Source: Hasllibacter sp963833115
GTDB taxonomy: Bacteria > Pseudomonadota > Alphaproteobacteria > Rhodobacterales > Rhodobacteraceae
Direction of reading: 5' to 3'
Assembly (NCBI GenBank): GCA_963833115.1
Contig: CAWHWS010000002.1
Span: 372,001-436,000, forward strand
DNA: 64,000 nt
The notes beneath the pieces are model-generated. The model was not told where the DNA came from, did not search any database, and worked only from the letters and a program-made list of their open reading frames with translations. The number at the start of each line of letters is the position of its first letter. Within the stretch, counting starts at the first letter, position 1. Below, in pieces: positions 34,165 through 42,963 of this stretch. The translations under genes and the position numbers were made by a program.

Positions 34165-35685
34165 ATGACCGAATCGGCGCGGCGAAGGAGCGGAGGGCGG
34201 CGCGAGCGCGTCGCGAAGCGGGCCGCCCCCCCGGTGCACGACCCCTGTCCTCCCGGACAGCCCGGGGGCACGTATCGCCCGCTCACCGAGCCTCAGCTCG
34301 ATGCCATCGTCGACACCGCCCTGCGGCTCCTGGAGGAGCTGGGCATGGGCGAGGTGCCCGGCCGGCTGCGCGCCGACCTGATCGAGGCGGGCGCCGTCGA
34401 CGCGGGCGACCGAATCCTGATCCCGCGTGCCATGGCGCAAAGGGCCATCGACCGCGCCCCCAAGCGCTTCGTCCTCCATGGCAGGGATCCGGCGCGCTCG
34501 ATCGAGGTCGGCGGCGACCGGGTGTATTTCGGGACCGGCGGCGCCGCGGTGCAGACGCTCGATCTCGACACCGGCCTCTACCGGCCGTCGTCCCTCGCCG
34601 ACCTGCGGGACTTCACGCGGCTGCAGGACACGCTGGCGAACGTCTCGTGGTTCACGCGCTGCTGCGTGGCGACCGACATGCCCACCGATCTGGAGCTCGA
34701 CGCGAACACGCTCCACGCGCTGCTGGCGAACACCACCAAGCCGATCGCGACGTCCTTCACCACCGCGCTGACCGTCCCGCCGCTGCTGGAGATGCTCGAC
34801 ATCGCGGCGGGCGGCGCGGGCAGGTTCGCCGAGCGACCCTTCCTCAAGGTCCATATCAGCCCCGTGATCTCCCCGCTGCGCTTCGGGGAGGACGCGATCG
34901 ACGTGCTCTACGCCTGCCTGGACGCGAACATCCCCGTCTCGTGCATCACCGCCGCGCAATCGGGCGCGACCGCTCCGGCCGCGCTGGCCGGCTTCCTCGC
35001 GCAGTCGCTCGCCGAGACCCTCGCGAGCCTCGTGGCGGTGAACGTCATCCGTCCCGGCCATCCGATGGTGTTCTCGAACTGGCCGCTCGTGATCGACCTC
35101 CGCACGGGCGCCTTCGCGGGCGGGGGCGGTGAGATCGCCGTCCTCAACGCGGCCTCCGCGCAGCTCTCGAACCATCTGGGCCTGCCCTCGGGCGTCGCCT
35201 CCTCGATGACCGACGCCAAGTCGATCGATGCCCAGCACGGGGCCGAGAAGGCGCTGACGGCGCTGGCCGCGGGGCTCGCCGGGGGGAACCTCGTCTACGA
35301 ATCGTCGGGCATGACCGCCTCGCTCCTGGGCGCGTCCTTCGAGGCGTTCCTGCTCGACGACGAGATGCACAGCGCGATCTACCGGATCCTGCGCGGGATC
35401 GAGGTCGACGAGACGACGCTGGGTTTCGACACGATCCGCGAGGCGGTGCTGGGCGAGGGTCATTTCCTGGGCCATCCGCAGACCTATGCCGCGATGGAGC
35501 GGGACTACCACTACCCCGTCCTCGCCGACCGCGTCCCGCCCTCGCAATGGGAGGAGGAAGGCGCGCGGGATGCCTGGTCCCGCGCCCGCGCCCGGGCGCG
35601 CCAGATCCTCGCCACCCACCGCCCGGCCTACTTGTCGCCCGAGCAGGACGCGGCGATGCGGGACGTCGCGCCGCTCAGGGACTGA
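34165..35685 (+). CDS. MttB-family trimethylamine methyltransferase-like protein (non-pyrrolysine)
   Basis: A 506-residue member of the MttB superfamily. Seen are the N-terminal YRPLTEPQLDAIVDTALRLLEELG, FGTGGAAVQTLDLDTG, LANTTKPIATSF, and the C-terminal barrel segments SSGMTASLLGASFEAFLLDDEM. The frame has no internal amber codon, so it is of the non-pyrrolysine type. Characterised relatives (MtgB, MtpB, MtcB) remove a methyl group from betaines. No corrinoid protein gene is nearby. The ATG at 34165 is chosen; a basic N-terminal extension of about 25 residues follows it. Confidence 0.85.
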   Translation: MTESARRRSGGRRERVAKRAAPPVHDPCPPGQPGGTYRPLTEPQLDAIVDTALRLLEELGMGEVPGRLRADLIEAGAVDAGDRILIPRAMAQRAIDRAPKRFVLHGRDPARSIEVGGDRVYFGTGGAAVQTLDLDTGLYRPSSLADLRDFTRLQDTLANVSWFTRCCVATDMPTDLELDANTLHALLANTTKPIATSFTTALTVPPLLEMLDIAAGGAGRFAERPFLKVHISPVISPLRFGEDAIDVLYACLDANIPVSCITAAQSGATAPAALAGFLAQSLAETLASLVAVNVIRPGHPMVFSNWPLVIDLRTGAFAGGGGEIAVLNAASAQLSNHLGLPSGVASSMTDAKSIDAQHGAEKALTALAAGLAGGNLVYESSGMTASLLGASFEAFLLDDEMHSAIYRILRGIEVDETTLGFDTIREAVLGEGHFLGHPQTYAAMERDYHYPVLADRVPPSQWEEEGARDAWSRARARARQILATHRPAYLSPEQDAAMRDVAPLRD

Positions 35686-36640
35686 GCCCCTCCAGACGGA
35701 CCTGGCCGTCGAGCCATGGGAAGCGGGTCACCACCGGCGCCACGCAGGCCTCCGAGACGAGCTGCCTCAGGATGCCTATGATCCGCCCCGCGATCTCGGG
35801 AGGCGCGTCGGAGCGCCCATAGAGCGCGACGGAGCGGGAGAACGCCGGGATCGGCAGCGGCTGCAGGCGGACGGCCTCGCGGAAGCGCCAGGCCCGCTCA
35901 TAGGCGAGCGGCGTCACGATGGCCCAGCCCTGCGCCGCCCCGACCAGGGCCATGATCGACGCGGCATCGTCGAACTCGTAGCGCGGTCGCGGAACGATGG
36001 CGCTGCGACGGAGATGGGCATCGATCTGCTGGCCGAGCAGATGGCGCCGCGAGTACCGCACCATCGGCAAGCCCTCGTCGCGCAGGTGCATCATCGGGTC
36101 GAGGGCGTCGGCATGGTGCGTGGCCATCACGAAGGGATCGCGCAGGATCGGCTGGACGGTCAGGCCGGGGGGGACGGAGCCCGACTCGGCGGCGACGGCG
36201 AAGTCGATCTCGTGGGCGGCGAGCTGCTCGAGCGCGTCGAGGCTCGTCAAGCTGCGCACCGAGAGCGACGCCTTGGGCATCGCCCGCGTCAGGGCGAGCG
36301 CGATGTCCGGACCGATGCGGCCCTCGAACTCGTCGATCAAGCCCAGCCTCAGGGCCCGCGTCGATGAGATCGCGCCGATCTCGGTCTCGCTCTTTGCCAG
36401 GCGGATCTGGCGCAGCCCCTCCTCGATGCGGATGAGGAAGTTCTGCCCCTGGCCGGTCACCCGGATGGGCCGTCGCGATCGATCGAGAAGCGTCGTCCCG
36501 AGCTCCTGCTCCAGCCGCCCGAGGTGGTGGAAGACCGAGCTGATCGACATGTCGAGCTCGCGGGCGGCATCGCGCAGCGACAGCGTCCGCGCCACCGTCT
36601 CGAAGACCTCCAGCGCCTGCATGGAAAGCCGTGACCTCAT
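35675..36640 (-). CDS. LysR-family transcriptional regulator
   Basis: A 321-residue LysR regulator. The winged helix-turn-helix spans residues 6-65 (LSLRDAARELDMSISSVFHHLGRLEQELG), followed by a periplasmic-binding-type effector domain. Tail-to-tail 11-bp overlap with the mttB-like gene. A perfect inverted repeat lies 13 bp upstream of its start. By position it probably controls the methylated-amine genes and perhaps the neighbouring transporter remnant. Confidence 0.88.
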   Translation of the reverse strand: MRSRLSMQALEVFETVARTLSLRDAARELDMSISSVFHHLGRLEQELGTTLLDRSRRPIRVTGQGQNFLIRIEEGLRQIRLAKSETEIGAISSTRALRLGLIDEFEGRIGPDIALALTRAMPKASLSVRSLTSLDALEQLAAHEIDFAVAAESGSVPPGLTVQPILRDPFVMATHHADALDPMMHLRDEGLPMVRYSRRHLLGQQIDAHLRRSAIVPRPRYEFDDAASIMALVGAAQGWAIVTPLAYERAWRFREAVRLQPLPIPAFSRSVALYGRSDAPPEIAGRIIGILRQLVSEACVAPVVTRFPWLDGQVRLEGLSP

Positions 36641-36652
36641 CCGTCGCCCCGT

Positions 36653-36669
36653 TTTCGCTCGTGGCGAAA
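36653..36669. promoter_or_regulatory. Inverted repeat upstream of lysR (candidate operator)
   Basis: TTTCGC and GCGAAA flank a 5-base spacer, a perfect palindrome of the T-N11-A kind bound by LysR proteins, 13 bp before the regulator's start. Autoregulation is likely. Confidence 0.55.
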
Positions 36670-36821
36670 CGTAGATTTCGGATTGTCGAACGTGTCAATG
36701 CACGGTCCCTATCGAGGGGCCGACCTCCGGACGGCGATGGTGCTCGGCGTCACGGGAGGCCGGCCGAACGGAAGAGACGACTGCGATATTCGAGTTTCCC
36801 GGAGCGGGCCTCGCGGTCGGA

Positions 36822-37610
36822 ATGGCCGGGACCGCGGCGCAGCCCGATCGCGACGAGGTCTTGATCGCGGAGATGGGCCGGGCCCCCTCGGCGGTCGTCG
36901 CCGCCGTCTCGAAGGTCCTGATGCGGGAGGGGTATGGCGGCACCGTCCAGTTCACCCACGCCCAGATGGGTGAGATCCCGGCCTGGCAGGAGGACGACCC
37001 GGCCTCGCCCGACGAGCGGGCCGTGGGCGTGACGGTCTTCGTGGCGGTCGCGCTGCTGTTCCTGGCCTTCATCGACCATCACGAGGTCGCCATCCAGACG
37101 CTCTTCATCATCGCCGTGCGCACCCGGCTGTCGGTGCTGCGGGGCGGGCCCATCGGCATCTTGATCGCCCGGTCCAACCCGCTCCGGCGCGGCATGATCC
37201 CCGTGCCGGACCTGCTCCAGATCCTGCCCGGCTTCGTCCACCTCATTCCGCCGATCCTCCTCTTCTCGGCGGCGGGGTCGACGCTCCACGGGATCGCGAT
37301 CATCCTCTACGCCATCGCCCCCGTCATCCGCGTGACCGACCTCGGCATCCGCCTCGTCGACGAGGACGTGATCGAGCCGGCCGACGCCTTCGGCATGACC
37401 GACCGTCAGAAGCTCTTCGGCGCGCGGATACCGCTGGCGCTCGGCCTCGTCGCGCGAGGCCTGCCTGGGAGGCGCCTCGGGGCTTCAGCGGCATGGCCGG
37501 GCGGCATGTCCGAGCCCGCGCCCACCCGCCACCGCACCCTGAACTGGTCCGCCTACGACGCGTCGCCGCGTGAGCGCGGGTCGCTGGCGGTCCGGTTCGA
37601 CCCGGCATGA
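36822..37610 (+). pseudogene. ProX/ProW-type betaine ABC transporter remnant fused to a transposase fragment
   Basis: One open frame joins three pieces. Residues about 8-45 (DEVLIAEMGRAPSAVVAAVSK..LMREGYGGTVQ) match the N-terminus of a glycine-betaine binding protein (ProX). Residues about 65-205 match a ProW-type permease (PDLLQILPGFVHLIPP, VIRVTDLGIRLVDEDVIEPADAFGMT). From 37449 the frame enters the IS-derived element and ends in its transposase fragment. The rest of ProX, the C-terminal permease part with most of the EAA loop, and the ATPase gene are gone. Clear decay of an osmolyte or betaine uptake system. Confidence 0.78.
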
Positions 37611-37811
37611 CCTGGTATGCGAGGCCGCCGGGCAAGCGCGGCCGGCCGCAGACCTTTCCGGGACGCGGCGATCCAGGCGTGCCCGACGATCGAGGTCCTC
37701 TTCGGGCCGGTCGTCATCGCCGCCTCACCGCCCCGAGCACCCCGTCACGCGGCCCGTCGGCCGATCCCCATGGGGAAAGGGAAAGTCCGGCCTCCAGGCG
37801 CGTCAAGCGAC
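37449..37811 (-). mobile_element. IS5-derived defective element, copy 2 (inverted)
   Basis: Same element as 26458-26823 but in reverse orientation. This is the only copy that keeps the transposase ATG (37506). From it, MSEPAPTRHRTLNWSAYDA runs to a TGA at 37608, and homology then resumes in the other two frames (MTWYARPPGKRGR; FRDAAIQACPTIEVLFG). It truncates the permease remnant on its left. The adjacent 205 bp to the right, up to 38016, hold no gene that I can support. Confidence 0.8.
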
Positions 37812-38016
37812 AGCGCCGGCGTGGTCGATGCCGTCCTCCCGCTCCTCCGGCGGTCCGTCCGGAGGAGCGGTGGGCGAGGCCCGGCAGCACGGACCGGACG
37901 ATGCGCTCGGCGAGGCGATCCGGCATCTCAACACTCGAGCGCGGAGGGCGGCGGGACGCAGCGCGCCGGTCCGGCGGCACCAGGCGAGCGGAGCCGCAGG
38001 ACGTGGCGACGGCCCG

Positions 38017-38802
38017 CTACCTGACCCCCAGCGCCTCGTCCGCCGGGGCCGCGGCGTCGGCCGACGCCCCTCCCCAGAGGTCGGCGCGCGCCCTGTCGAG
38101 GTCCGCCGCCGTGGTGATCTTGTAGTTCCGCTCGGACCCCTGGACCATCCGGACCGCCATGCCGGCCTCTCGGGCGACCGCGACGTCGTCCGCGCCGCTG
38201 CCGTCATGAGCCGCATGGGCCGCGCGGATCAGCTCGAACGCGAAGCCTTGCGGCGTCTGTGCCCGCCAGAGGCCGCCGCGCGGGACCGACCCGTCCGCCC
38301 AGCCGCCCTTGGCGGACCAGATCGCGTCGATCACCGGCAGCCCCGCGCAGGCGCCGTCGGCCTCCTGGAGCGCCGAGAGCACGCCTTCGATCACCCAGCG
38401 CGGCACGAACGGACGCGCCGCGTCGTGGATCAGGACGAGGTCGGGTCGATGGGCGCGCAGCGCCTCGAGCCCTCGGCGCACCGACAGGGCGCGGGTCGCG
38501 CCGCCCGCGACCGGCTCCAGCGCGCGCGCATCGACGAGCCCGTCGATCGAGCGCGCGCAGAGCACGGCGTCGTCGGGATGGATCACCGGCAGGACGAACC
38601 GCACGGCGTCGACGGCGAGGAACGCCTCGATCGAGCGGCGCAGGGCGCAGACGCCGTCGAGGGGGATGTACTGCTTCGGGACCTCCCCGCCGAGACGTCG
38701 TCCCCGGCCGGCGGCCACGAGCAATGTCGCGACGGAGGGCGGGCGTCCCGGCGCGGGGCTCGGCACGGGGCTCGGCGCGGGGAGCGCGCGGGGCCTAGTC
38801 AA
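38017..38802 (-). CDS. ispD: IspD-type cytidylyltransferase (stand-alone)
   Basis: A 261-residue 2-C-methyl-D-erythritol 4-phosphate cytidylyltransferase-like enzyme. Seen are the CTP-binding VAAGRGRRLGGEVPKQY, the signature LIHDAARPFV, and WRAQTPQGF with TTAADLDRARADL at the end. In many Rhodobacterales ispD is fused to ispF; here IspF is absent. It lies in the accessory island, so it may be a paralogue serving another polyol phosphate (TarI-like enzymes share this fold). The start is uncertain: TTG 38802 overlaps the upstream stop, and GTG 38766 is an alternative after a Pro/Ser-rich repeat. Confidence 0.8.
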   Translation of the reverse strand: MTRPRALPAPSPVPSPAPGRPPSVATLLVAAGRGRRLGGEVPKQYIPLDGVCALRRSIEAFLAVDAVRFVLPVIHPDDAVLCARSIDGLVDARALEPVAGGATRALSVRRGLEALRAHRPDLVLIHDAARPFVPRWVIEGVLSALQEADGACAGLPVIDAIWSAKGGWADGSVPRGGLWRAQTPQGFAFELIRAAHAAHDGSGADDVAVAREAGMAVRMVQGSERNYKITTAADLDRARADLWGGASADAAAPADEALGVR

Positions 38803-39400
38803 CGGACTGGATGGGCCGGGCGCTGCCGGACCGCTGGCCGGACGGGCGCGCGTGCGGCGGCCGGAAGAGCTGCGGCGCGAACCAGTCCGGCTCCTCGCCG
38901 GCGAAGAGGTCGAGGAAGCCGATCGCCCGGGACGGATCCTCCTCCACGTTCTCGCGAAAGCTCCACCAGGTCCGCAGGTCCCGGACCGATGGCGCGACGC
39001 GCTGCATCCCGTCGAAATCGGCCGAGATCACCAGCCCCCGGACATCGAGGCAGAACGCGACGTAGAGGTGCCCCTCGGGCCAGAACTGCGCGGGGTCGGC
39101 CGCGTCCCCGGGCCCCCGGACGCCGAGCCGGGCCGGCATTCCCACGATCAAGGCGCGCAGCATGAGACCGGCCGCGAACCCCACATAGGCGCGCTTGTCC
39201 CCGATGCTGACGGGCTTCTGCGCCTGAAAATCGGCGAGCCAGGCGGTGAACACGCCGGCGAGCGCCTCGCGGTCCACGGCGAAGCGATGCCCGGTCTCGG
39301 CCTCGATGCGCGCGACCTCGTCCTCGAACGCCCGGACGAACCATCGCAGGCGCTGCGCGGACTTCCGGAACGGCGTCTCTGGGGCGATCGGCGTCGTCAT
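38795..39400 (-). CDS. Conserved-looking hypothetical protein
   Basis: A 201-residue soluble protein of no recognised family. It has a helical N-terminal half (KSAQRLRWFVRAFEDEVARIEAETGHRFA) and a C-terminal half with several aromatic clusters (FWPEGHLYVAFCLDVRGLVISADFDGMQRV, TWWSFRENVEEDP). Balanced composition suggests a real gene. It ends eight bases inside the putative ispD start and begins nine bases after the next hypothetical gene, so all three may be one unit. Confidence 0.6.
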   Translation of the reverse strand: MTTPIAPETPFRKSAQRLRWFVRAFEDEVARIEAETGHRFAVDREALAGVFTAWLADFQAQKPVSIGDKRAYVGFAAGLMLRALIVGMPARLGVRGPGDAADPAQFWPEGHLYVAFCLDVRGLVISADFDGMQRVAPSVRDLRTWWSFRENVEEDPSRAIGFLDLFAGEEPDWFAPQLFRPPHARPSGQRSGSARPIQSVD

Positions 39401-39409
39401 CGCGCACCG

Positions 39410-40084
39410 CTATAGATGGTCGGCCAGGGCCTGCAAATAGCGGGCCAGCCCCGCGGCGTCCTCCATCCGGTCCGGCACGCCGTCCCGCGTGGCCGCCACG
39501 AGCGCCGACGAAAGGCCGAGGATCGTCTCCTCCTCGGCCATCCCCGGCGCCCTCGCCGCGAGGAGCCAGAGGGCGATGGCGATCAGCGCCTGGTCGATCC
39601 GGGCCTGTTCGACCCCCCGGTCGGCATCGGCCAGTCCGGGCCTACGGGCGATGATCGCAGACGTGCGGATGTCGGCGATGAGGCGGGCGGCGCGCTCGGC
39701 CGGAGCCCGGCCCGTGAGCGGCCGCGTCGACAATCGTCCCGCGAGCAGCGTCTCGCTCATGAAATCCCCGTGTCGTCCGCCGGGCAGGTGCTCCCACGCG
39801 TAGACGACCACCGTCGCCAGCGTCTCCGGCGCGGCGGCGCGATCCGCCAGCGTGTCGGCGGCCGCACGCACGGCGCCCGGGTCGATCGGCGCCGCCTTGA
39901 GACGCCGTCCGACGGAGTGGACGGCCCGGAGACCCGCTCGGAACCCATCACGGATGGGCTCGGGCAGGAGGGCGACCGCCGGCTCGATGGTCTCCTCGGT
40001 CGCATCGGCCAGCGAGGAGACGCCCCGGAGGGCATCACGGAGCGGCATCTGCAGCGTCGAGAAGAGGTGGGGCGCCGATCGCAT
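39410..40084 (-). CDS. Hypothetical helical protein
   Basis: A 224-residue protein, predicted mostly helical. Seen are AERAARLIADIRTSAIIARR and QARIDQALIAIALWLLAAR (a possible hydrophobic helix), ending MEDAAGLARYLQALADHL. The ATG at 40084 is chosen; the frame also reads upstream through the PfkB gene region on the same strand but out of its frame. No family recognised. It lies 29 bp downstream of the PfkB kinase gene in the same direction. Confidence 0.55.
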   Translation of the reverse strand: MRSAPHLFSTLQMPLRDALRGVSSLADATEETIEPAVALLPEPIRDGFRAGLRAVHSVGRRLKAAPIDPGAVRAAADTLADRAAAPETLATVVVYAWEHLPGGRHGDFMSETLLAGRLSTRPLTGRAPAERAARLIADIRTSAIIARRPGLADADRGVEQARIDQALIAIALWLLAARAPGMAEEETILGLSSALVAATRDGVPDRMEDAAGLARYLQALADHL

Positions 40085-40113
40085 GTCGCACTCCGAGGCG
40101 GATGACCGAGAGA

Positions 40114-41058
40114 CTATCCCCGATGCGGGGTCGTTGCCATGAAATCCAGCGTCGCCTCGAGCGAGACGACCCCCGCCTGCGAGCCCAGCCCGGTGGCGTT
40201 CTGGGCCGAGGCCGCCTGCCCCAGTCGCAGGCAGTCCGCCATCCGGCGGCCCAGATGCAGGCCGGTGGCGAAGCCGGCGTTGAAGCAGTCGCCGCAGCCG
40301 CAGGTGCACAGCACGTCCACGTCGAAGGCGGGCGAGTCGATCCGCGCGCCCGAGCGGTCGCGCAGCATCGCCCCCTGCGCCCCGAGCGTCAGGATCACGG
40401 CGCCGGCCCCGAGGTCCAGCAGGAAGGCCGCGATGTCGTCGAGATCCGTCAGCCCCGACAGCGCCATCGCCTCCTCCTCGGAGGGCATGAAGTAATCGGT
40501 GTTCGGCAGCAGCGACCGGACCAGGTCCAGGTCGGCGGCGGTAGAGGCGAAGACGTCGAGCGTGGTCGTGACGCCCCGGGATCGCGCCTCGGCCAGCACC
40601 TCGGCGGTGCGACCCGCGTCCATCCGGTCCATCAGCCCCACGCCGCCGACATGCAGGATGCGCGTGTCCAGCACGCTCTCCAACGCGGCGTCGTCCACCC
40701 AGAAGCCCGCCGTCGCGCCGCGCTTGTGCAGCGCCGGGCGCGCGCCGTCCGGGCGCGTGGTCACGATGCTCGAGGAGGTCGAGAAGCCCGGGCAGCGCTG
40801 CATGTGCCGCGTGTCCACGCCGAAATCGCCCAGCCGGCGCAGCACCCAGTCGCCCATCAGGTCCTCGCCCACCCCGCCGACCGCCTGCACGCTGAGGCCG
40901 TGCCTGGCTGCGACGATGGCGGCCGATCCGGCCGCGCCGGACACCGCGAGCGCGAAATCCTCCACGAAATGGGTGCCGCCGCCGGCCGGTATCTCGGTCA
41001 CCGGGCGGCACAGCGCGTCGAACGTGTAGAACCCCATCGAGGTGTAGTCGAAGGTCAT
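40114..41058 (-). CDS. PfkB-family carbohydrate kinase
   Basis: A 314-residue ribokinase-type sugar kinase. The N-terminal GGG..F..DFALAVSGAAGSAAIVAARHG region and the GEDLMGD segment are typical. The anion-hole/catalytic motif is GCGDCFNAGFA, with the catalytic Asp at 257 (family GAGD with Ala replaced by Cys). It follows the ABC transporter ATPase gene by seven bases, so it likely phosphorylates the imported compound or a product of it. Confidence 0.85.
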   Translation of the reverse strand: MTFDYTSMGFYTFDALCRPVTEIPAGGGTHFVEDFALAVSGAAGSAAIVAARHGLSVQAVGGVGEDLMGDWVLRRLGDFGVDTRHMQRCPGFSTSSSIVTTRPDGARPALHKRGATAGFWVDDAALESVLDTRILHVGGVGLMDRMDAGRTAEVLAEARSRGVTTTLDVFASTAADLDLVRSLLPNTDYFMPSEEEAMALSGLTDLDDIAAFLLDLGAGAVILTLGAQGAMLRDRSGARIDSPAFDVDVLCTCGCGDCFNAGFATGLHLGRRMADCLRLGQAASAQNATGLGSQAGVVSLEATLDFMATTPHRG

Positions 41059-41065
41059 GGCATCC

Positions 41066-42115
41066 TCAGCGTAGCCGCTCGCCGCTGGCATGGTCGAAGA
41101 GGTAGAGCCGGGCGGGATCGAAGCGCACGCTCTGCGTGCCGCCCAGCTCCGCGCGGTAGGCGCGGTCGGCCTTGATCTCGACCAGCGTCTCTCCGGTCCG
41201 CAGCGTGAGGAACGTCATGTCGCCGGTGGGCTCCAGCCCGTAGATCTCGCCCGTCAGGTCGCCCCCGCCCGGCGATACCGCGCAGTCCTCGGGGCGCACG
41301 CCGAGCGTGACCGGCCCCGCGTGCCGGCTCGGCAGTCCCGCGACCTCGACCCCCGGCGCGGAGAAGCGACCGCCCTCCAGCCGCCCCTCGATCAGGTTCA
41401 TGGGCGGCGATCCGATGAAGTTCGCGACGAACGTGTTGGCCGGATCGGTGTAGATGTCGTCGGGCGTGCCGATCTGCTGTATCCGCCCGGCGCGCATGAC
41501 GACGATCCGGTCCGCCAGGGTCATCGCCTCGATCTGGTCGTGGGTGACGTAGACGGTGGTGATGCGCAGCTCGCGCTGGATGTGCTTGATCTGCACCCGC
41601 ATCGCCTGGCGCAGCTTGGCGTCCAGGTTCGAGAGCGGCTCGTCCATCAGGAAGACCTGCGGCTGGCGCACGATGGCGCGGGCCAACGCCGCGCGCTGGC
41701 GCTGCCCGCCCGAGAGCGCGCCGGGCTTGCGATCCAGGTAGTCGGCCAGCTCCACCAGCCCGGCGGCGCGGCGCACCTGCGCGTCCTGCTCGGCGCGCGG
41801 CACGCCGCGCATCCTGAGCGGGAAGCGGATGTTCTCGTAGACGGTCATGTTCGGGTAGAGCGCGTAGCCCTGGAACACCATCGCCACGTCGCGGTCGCGC
41901 GGATCGACCTCGTTCATCAGCTCGCCGTCCATGCGGATCTCGCCCGCCGTCGGCTCCTCCAGGCCCGCGATCATCCGCATCGTCGTGGTCTTGCCGCAGC
42001 CCGAAGGGCCGAGGAAGACGACGAACTCCTCGTCGGCGATGTCCATGTCGACGTCCCGCACGCCGTGGACGTCGCCCCAGCTCTTCTGGATGCCCGAAAG
42101 CTCGATCCGCGCCAT
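41066..42115 (-). CDS. Sugar/polyol ABC transporter ATP-binding protein (MalK/UgpC type)
   Basis: A 349-residue ATPase. Walker A GPSGCGKT is at 36-43, the signature LSGGQ at 134-138, Walker B VFLMDEP at 154-160, the H-loop in VYVTHDQ, and a C-terminal TOBE/OB regulatory domain (VTLGVRPEDCAV). This is the carbohydrate-import (CUT1) subclass. Two bases separate it from the upstream permease gene. Confidence 0.93.
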   Translation of the reverse strand: MARIELSGIQKSWGDVHGVRDVDMDIADEEFVVFLGPSGCGKTTTMRMIAGLEEPTAGEIRMDGELMNEVDPRDRDVAMVFQGYALYPNMTVYENIRFPLRMRGVPRAEQDAQVRRAAGLVELADYLDRKPGALSGGQRQRAALARAIVRQPQVFLMDEPLSNLDAKLRQAMRVQIKHIQRELRITTVYVTHDQIEAMTLADRIVVMRAGRIQQIGTPDDIYTDPANTFVANFIGSPPMNLIEGRLEGGRFSAPGVEVAGLPSRHAGPVTLGVRPEDCAVSPGGGDLTGEIYGLEPTGDMTFLTLRTGETLVEIKADRAYRAELGGTQSVRFDPARLYLFDHASGERLR

Positions 42116-42117
42116 CG

Positions 42118-42960
42118 CTACCCCTTCACCGCGCCCATGGTCAGCCCGCGGCTCAGGTGCTTCTGGATCGCGACCACCACGAGGAACACCGGCAGGAACG
42201 CGAGGAAGGCGACCAGCGCGATGGCGTTGTAGATCACGCCGTCCGAGCCGCCGGTGAAGTTCGCGAGCGCGACCGACATCGTGTAGGCGTCCGGCGTCGA
42301 GGCGATCAGCAGCGTGAACAGGAACTCGTTGATCGCGAAGATCATCGCGATGACCGCCGCGGTGATGATGCCGGGCAGGATCGCCGGCACGATGATCTCC
42401 CACAGGATGCGCAGGTCCGACGCGCCGTCGGTGCGCGCCGCGTCCTCGAGCTCGTGCGGGATGTCGAGCATGTAGGACCGGATGATCCACGTCACGAAGG
42501 AGAGGTTGATGGCGGCGTAGATCAGCATCAGGGCCCAGATCGTGTCGAGGAGGCCCATGTTGCGGAACAGGAAGAAGATCGGGATCGCCACGATCGCCGG
42601 CGCCATCATCCGCGTCGACAGGATGTAGAACCCGATGTCGTCGCGCCCCCGGTACTCGTAGCGCGCCAGGGAGTAGGCCGCCGGGATCGCGAGGACGAGG
42701 TCGATCACCACCGATCCGAGGACCGCCAGGACCGAGTTGCGCAGGTACTTCGCCATCGGCCAGTCCGACCAGATCATGTGCCAGGCGTCGAGCGAGAGCG
42801 TGGGCAGGTAGATCGGGCGCGGGGTGATGATCTCGGTCCGCGGGCGCAGGCCGATCGAGAGGAACCACAGCACCGGCACCAGGCAGAACAGCGCCCATCC
42901 TCCCAGGATCAGGTAGCGCAGCGCGCGCGACTCGCCGCGCCGGCGTCTGGCGGACGCCAT
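42118..42960 (-). CDS. Carbohydrate ABC transporter permease (MalG type)
   Basis: A 280-residue inner-membrane protein with about six membrane helices. The coupling (EAA) loop is visible as ELEDAARTDGASDLRILWEIIVPAILPGI. The protein ends GLTMGAVKG, the standard CUT1 MalG-type C-terminus. Overlap and spacing place it in the transporter operon. Confidence 0.92.
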   Translation of the reverse strand: MASARRRRGESRALRYLILGGWALFCLVPVLWFLSIGLRPRTEIITPRPIYLPTLSLDAWHMIWSDWPMAKYLRNSVLAVLGSVVIDLVLAIPAAYSLARYEYRGRDDIGFYILSTRMMAPAIVAIPIFFLFRNMGLLDTIWALMLIYAAINLSFVTWIIRSYMLDIPHELEDAARTDGASDLRILWEIIVPAILPGIITAAVIAMIFAINEFLFTLLIASTPDAYTMSVALANFTGGSDGVIYNAIALVAFLAFLPVFLVVVAIQKHLSRGLTMGAVKG

Positions 42961-42963
42961 GCC

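Noticed and set aside
34165..35685. Pyrrolysine-containing trimethylamine methyltransferase
   Set aside because: The full-length frame has no internal TAG, and no pyrrolysine genes are in the window.
36822..37610. Functional fused betaine ABC transporter
   Set aside because: The binding domain is only about 40 residues, the permease lacks its end, and the C-terminus is transposase sequence.
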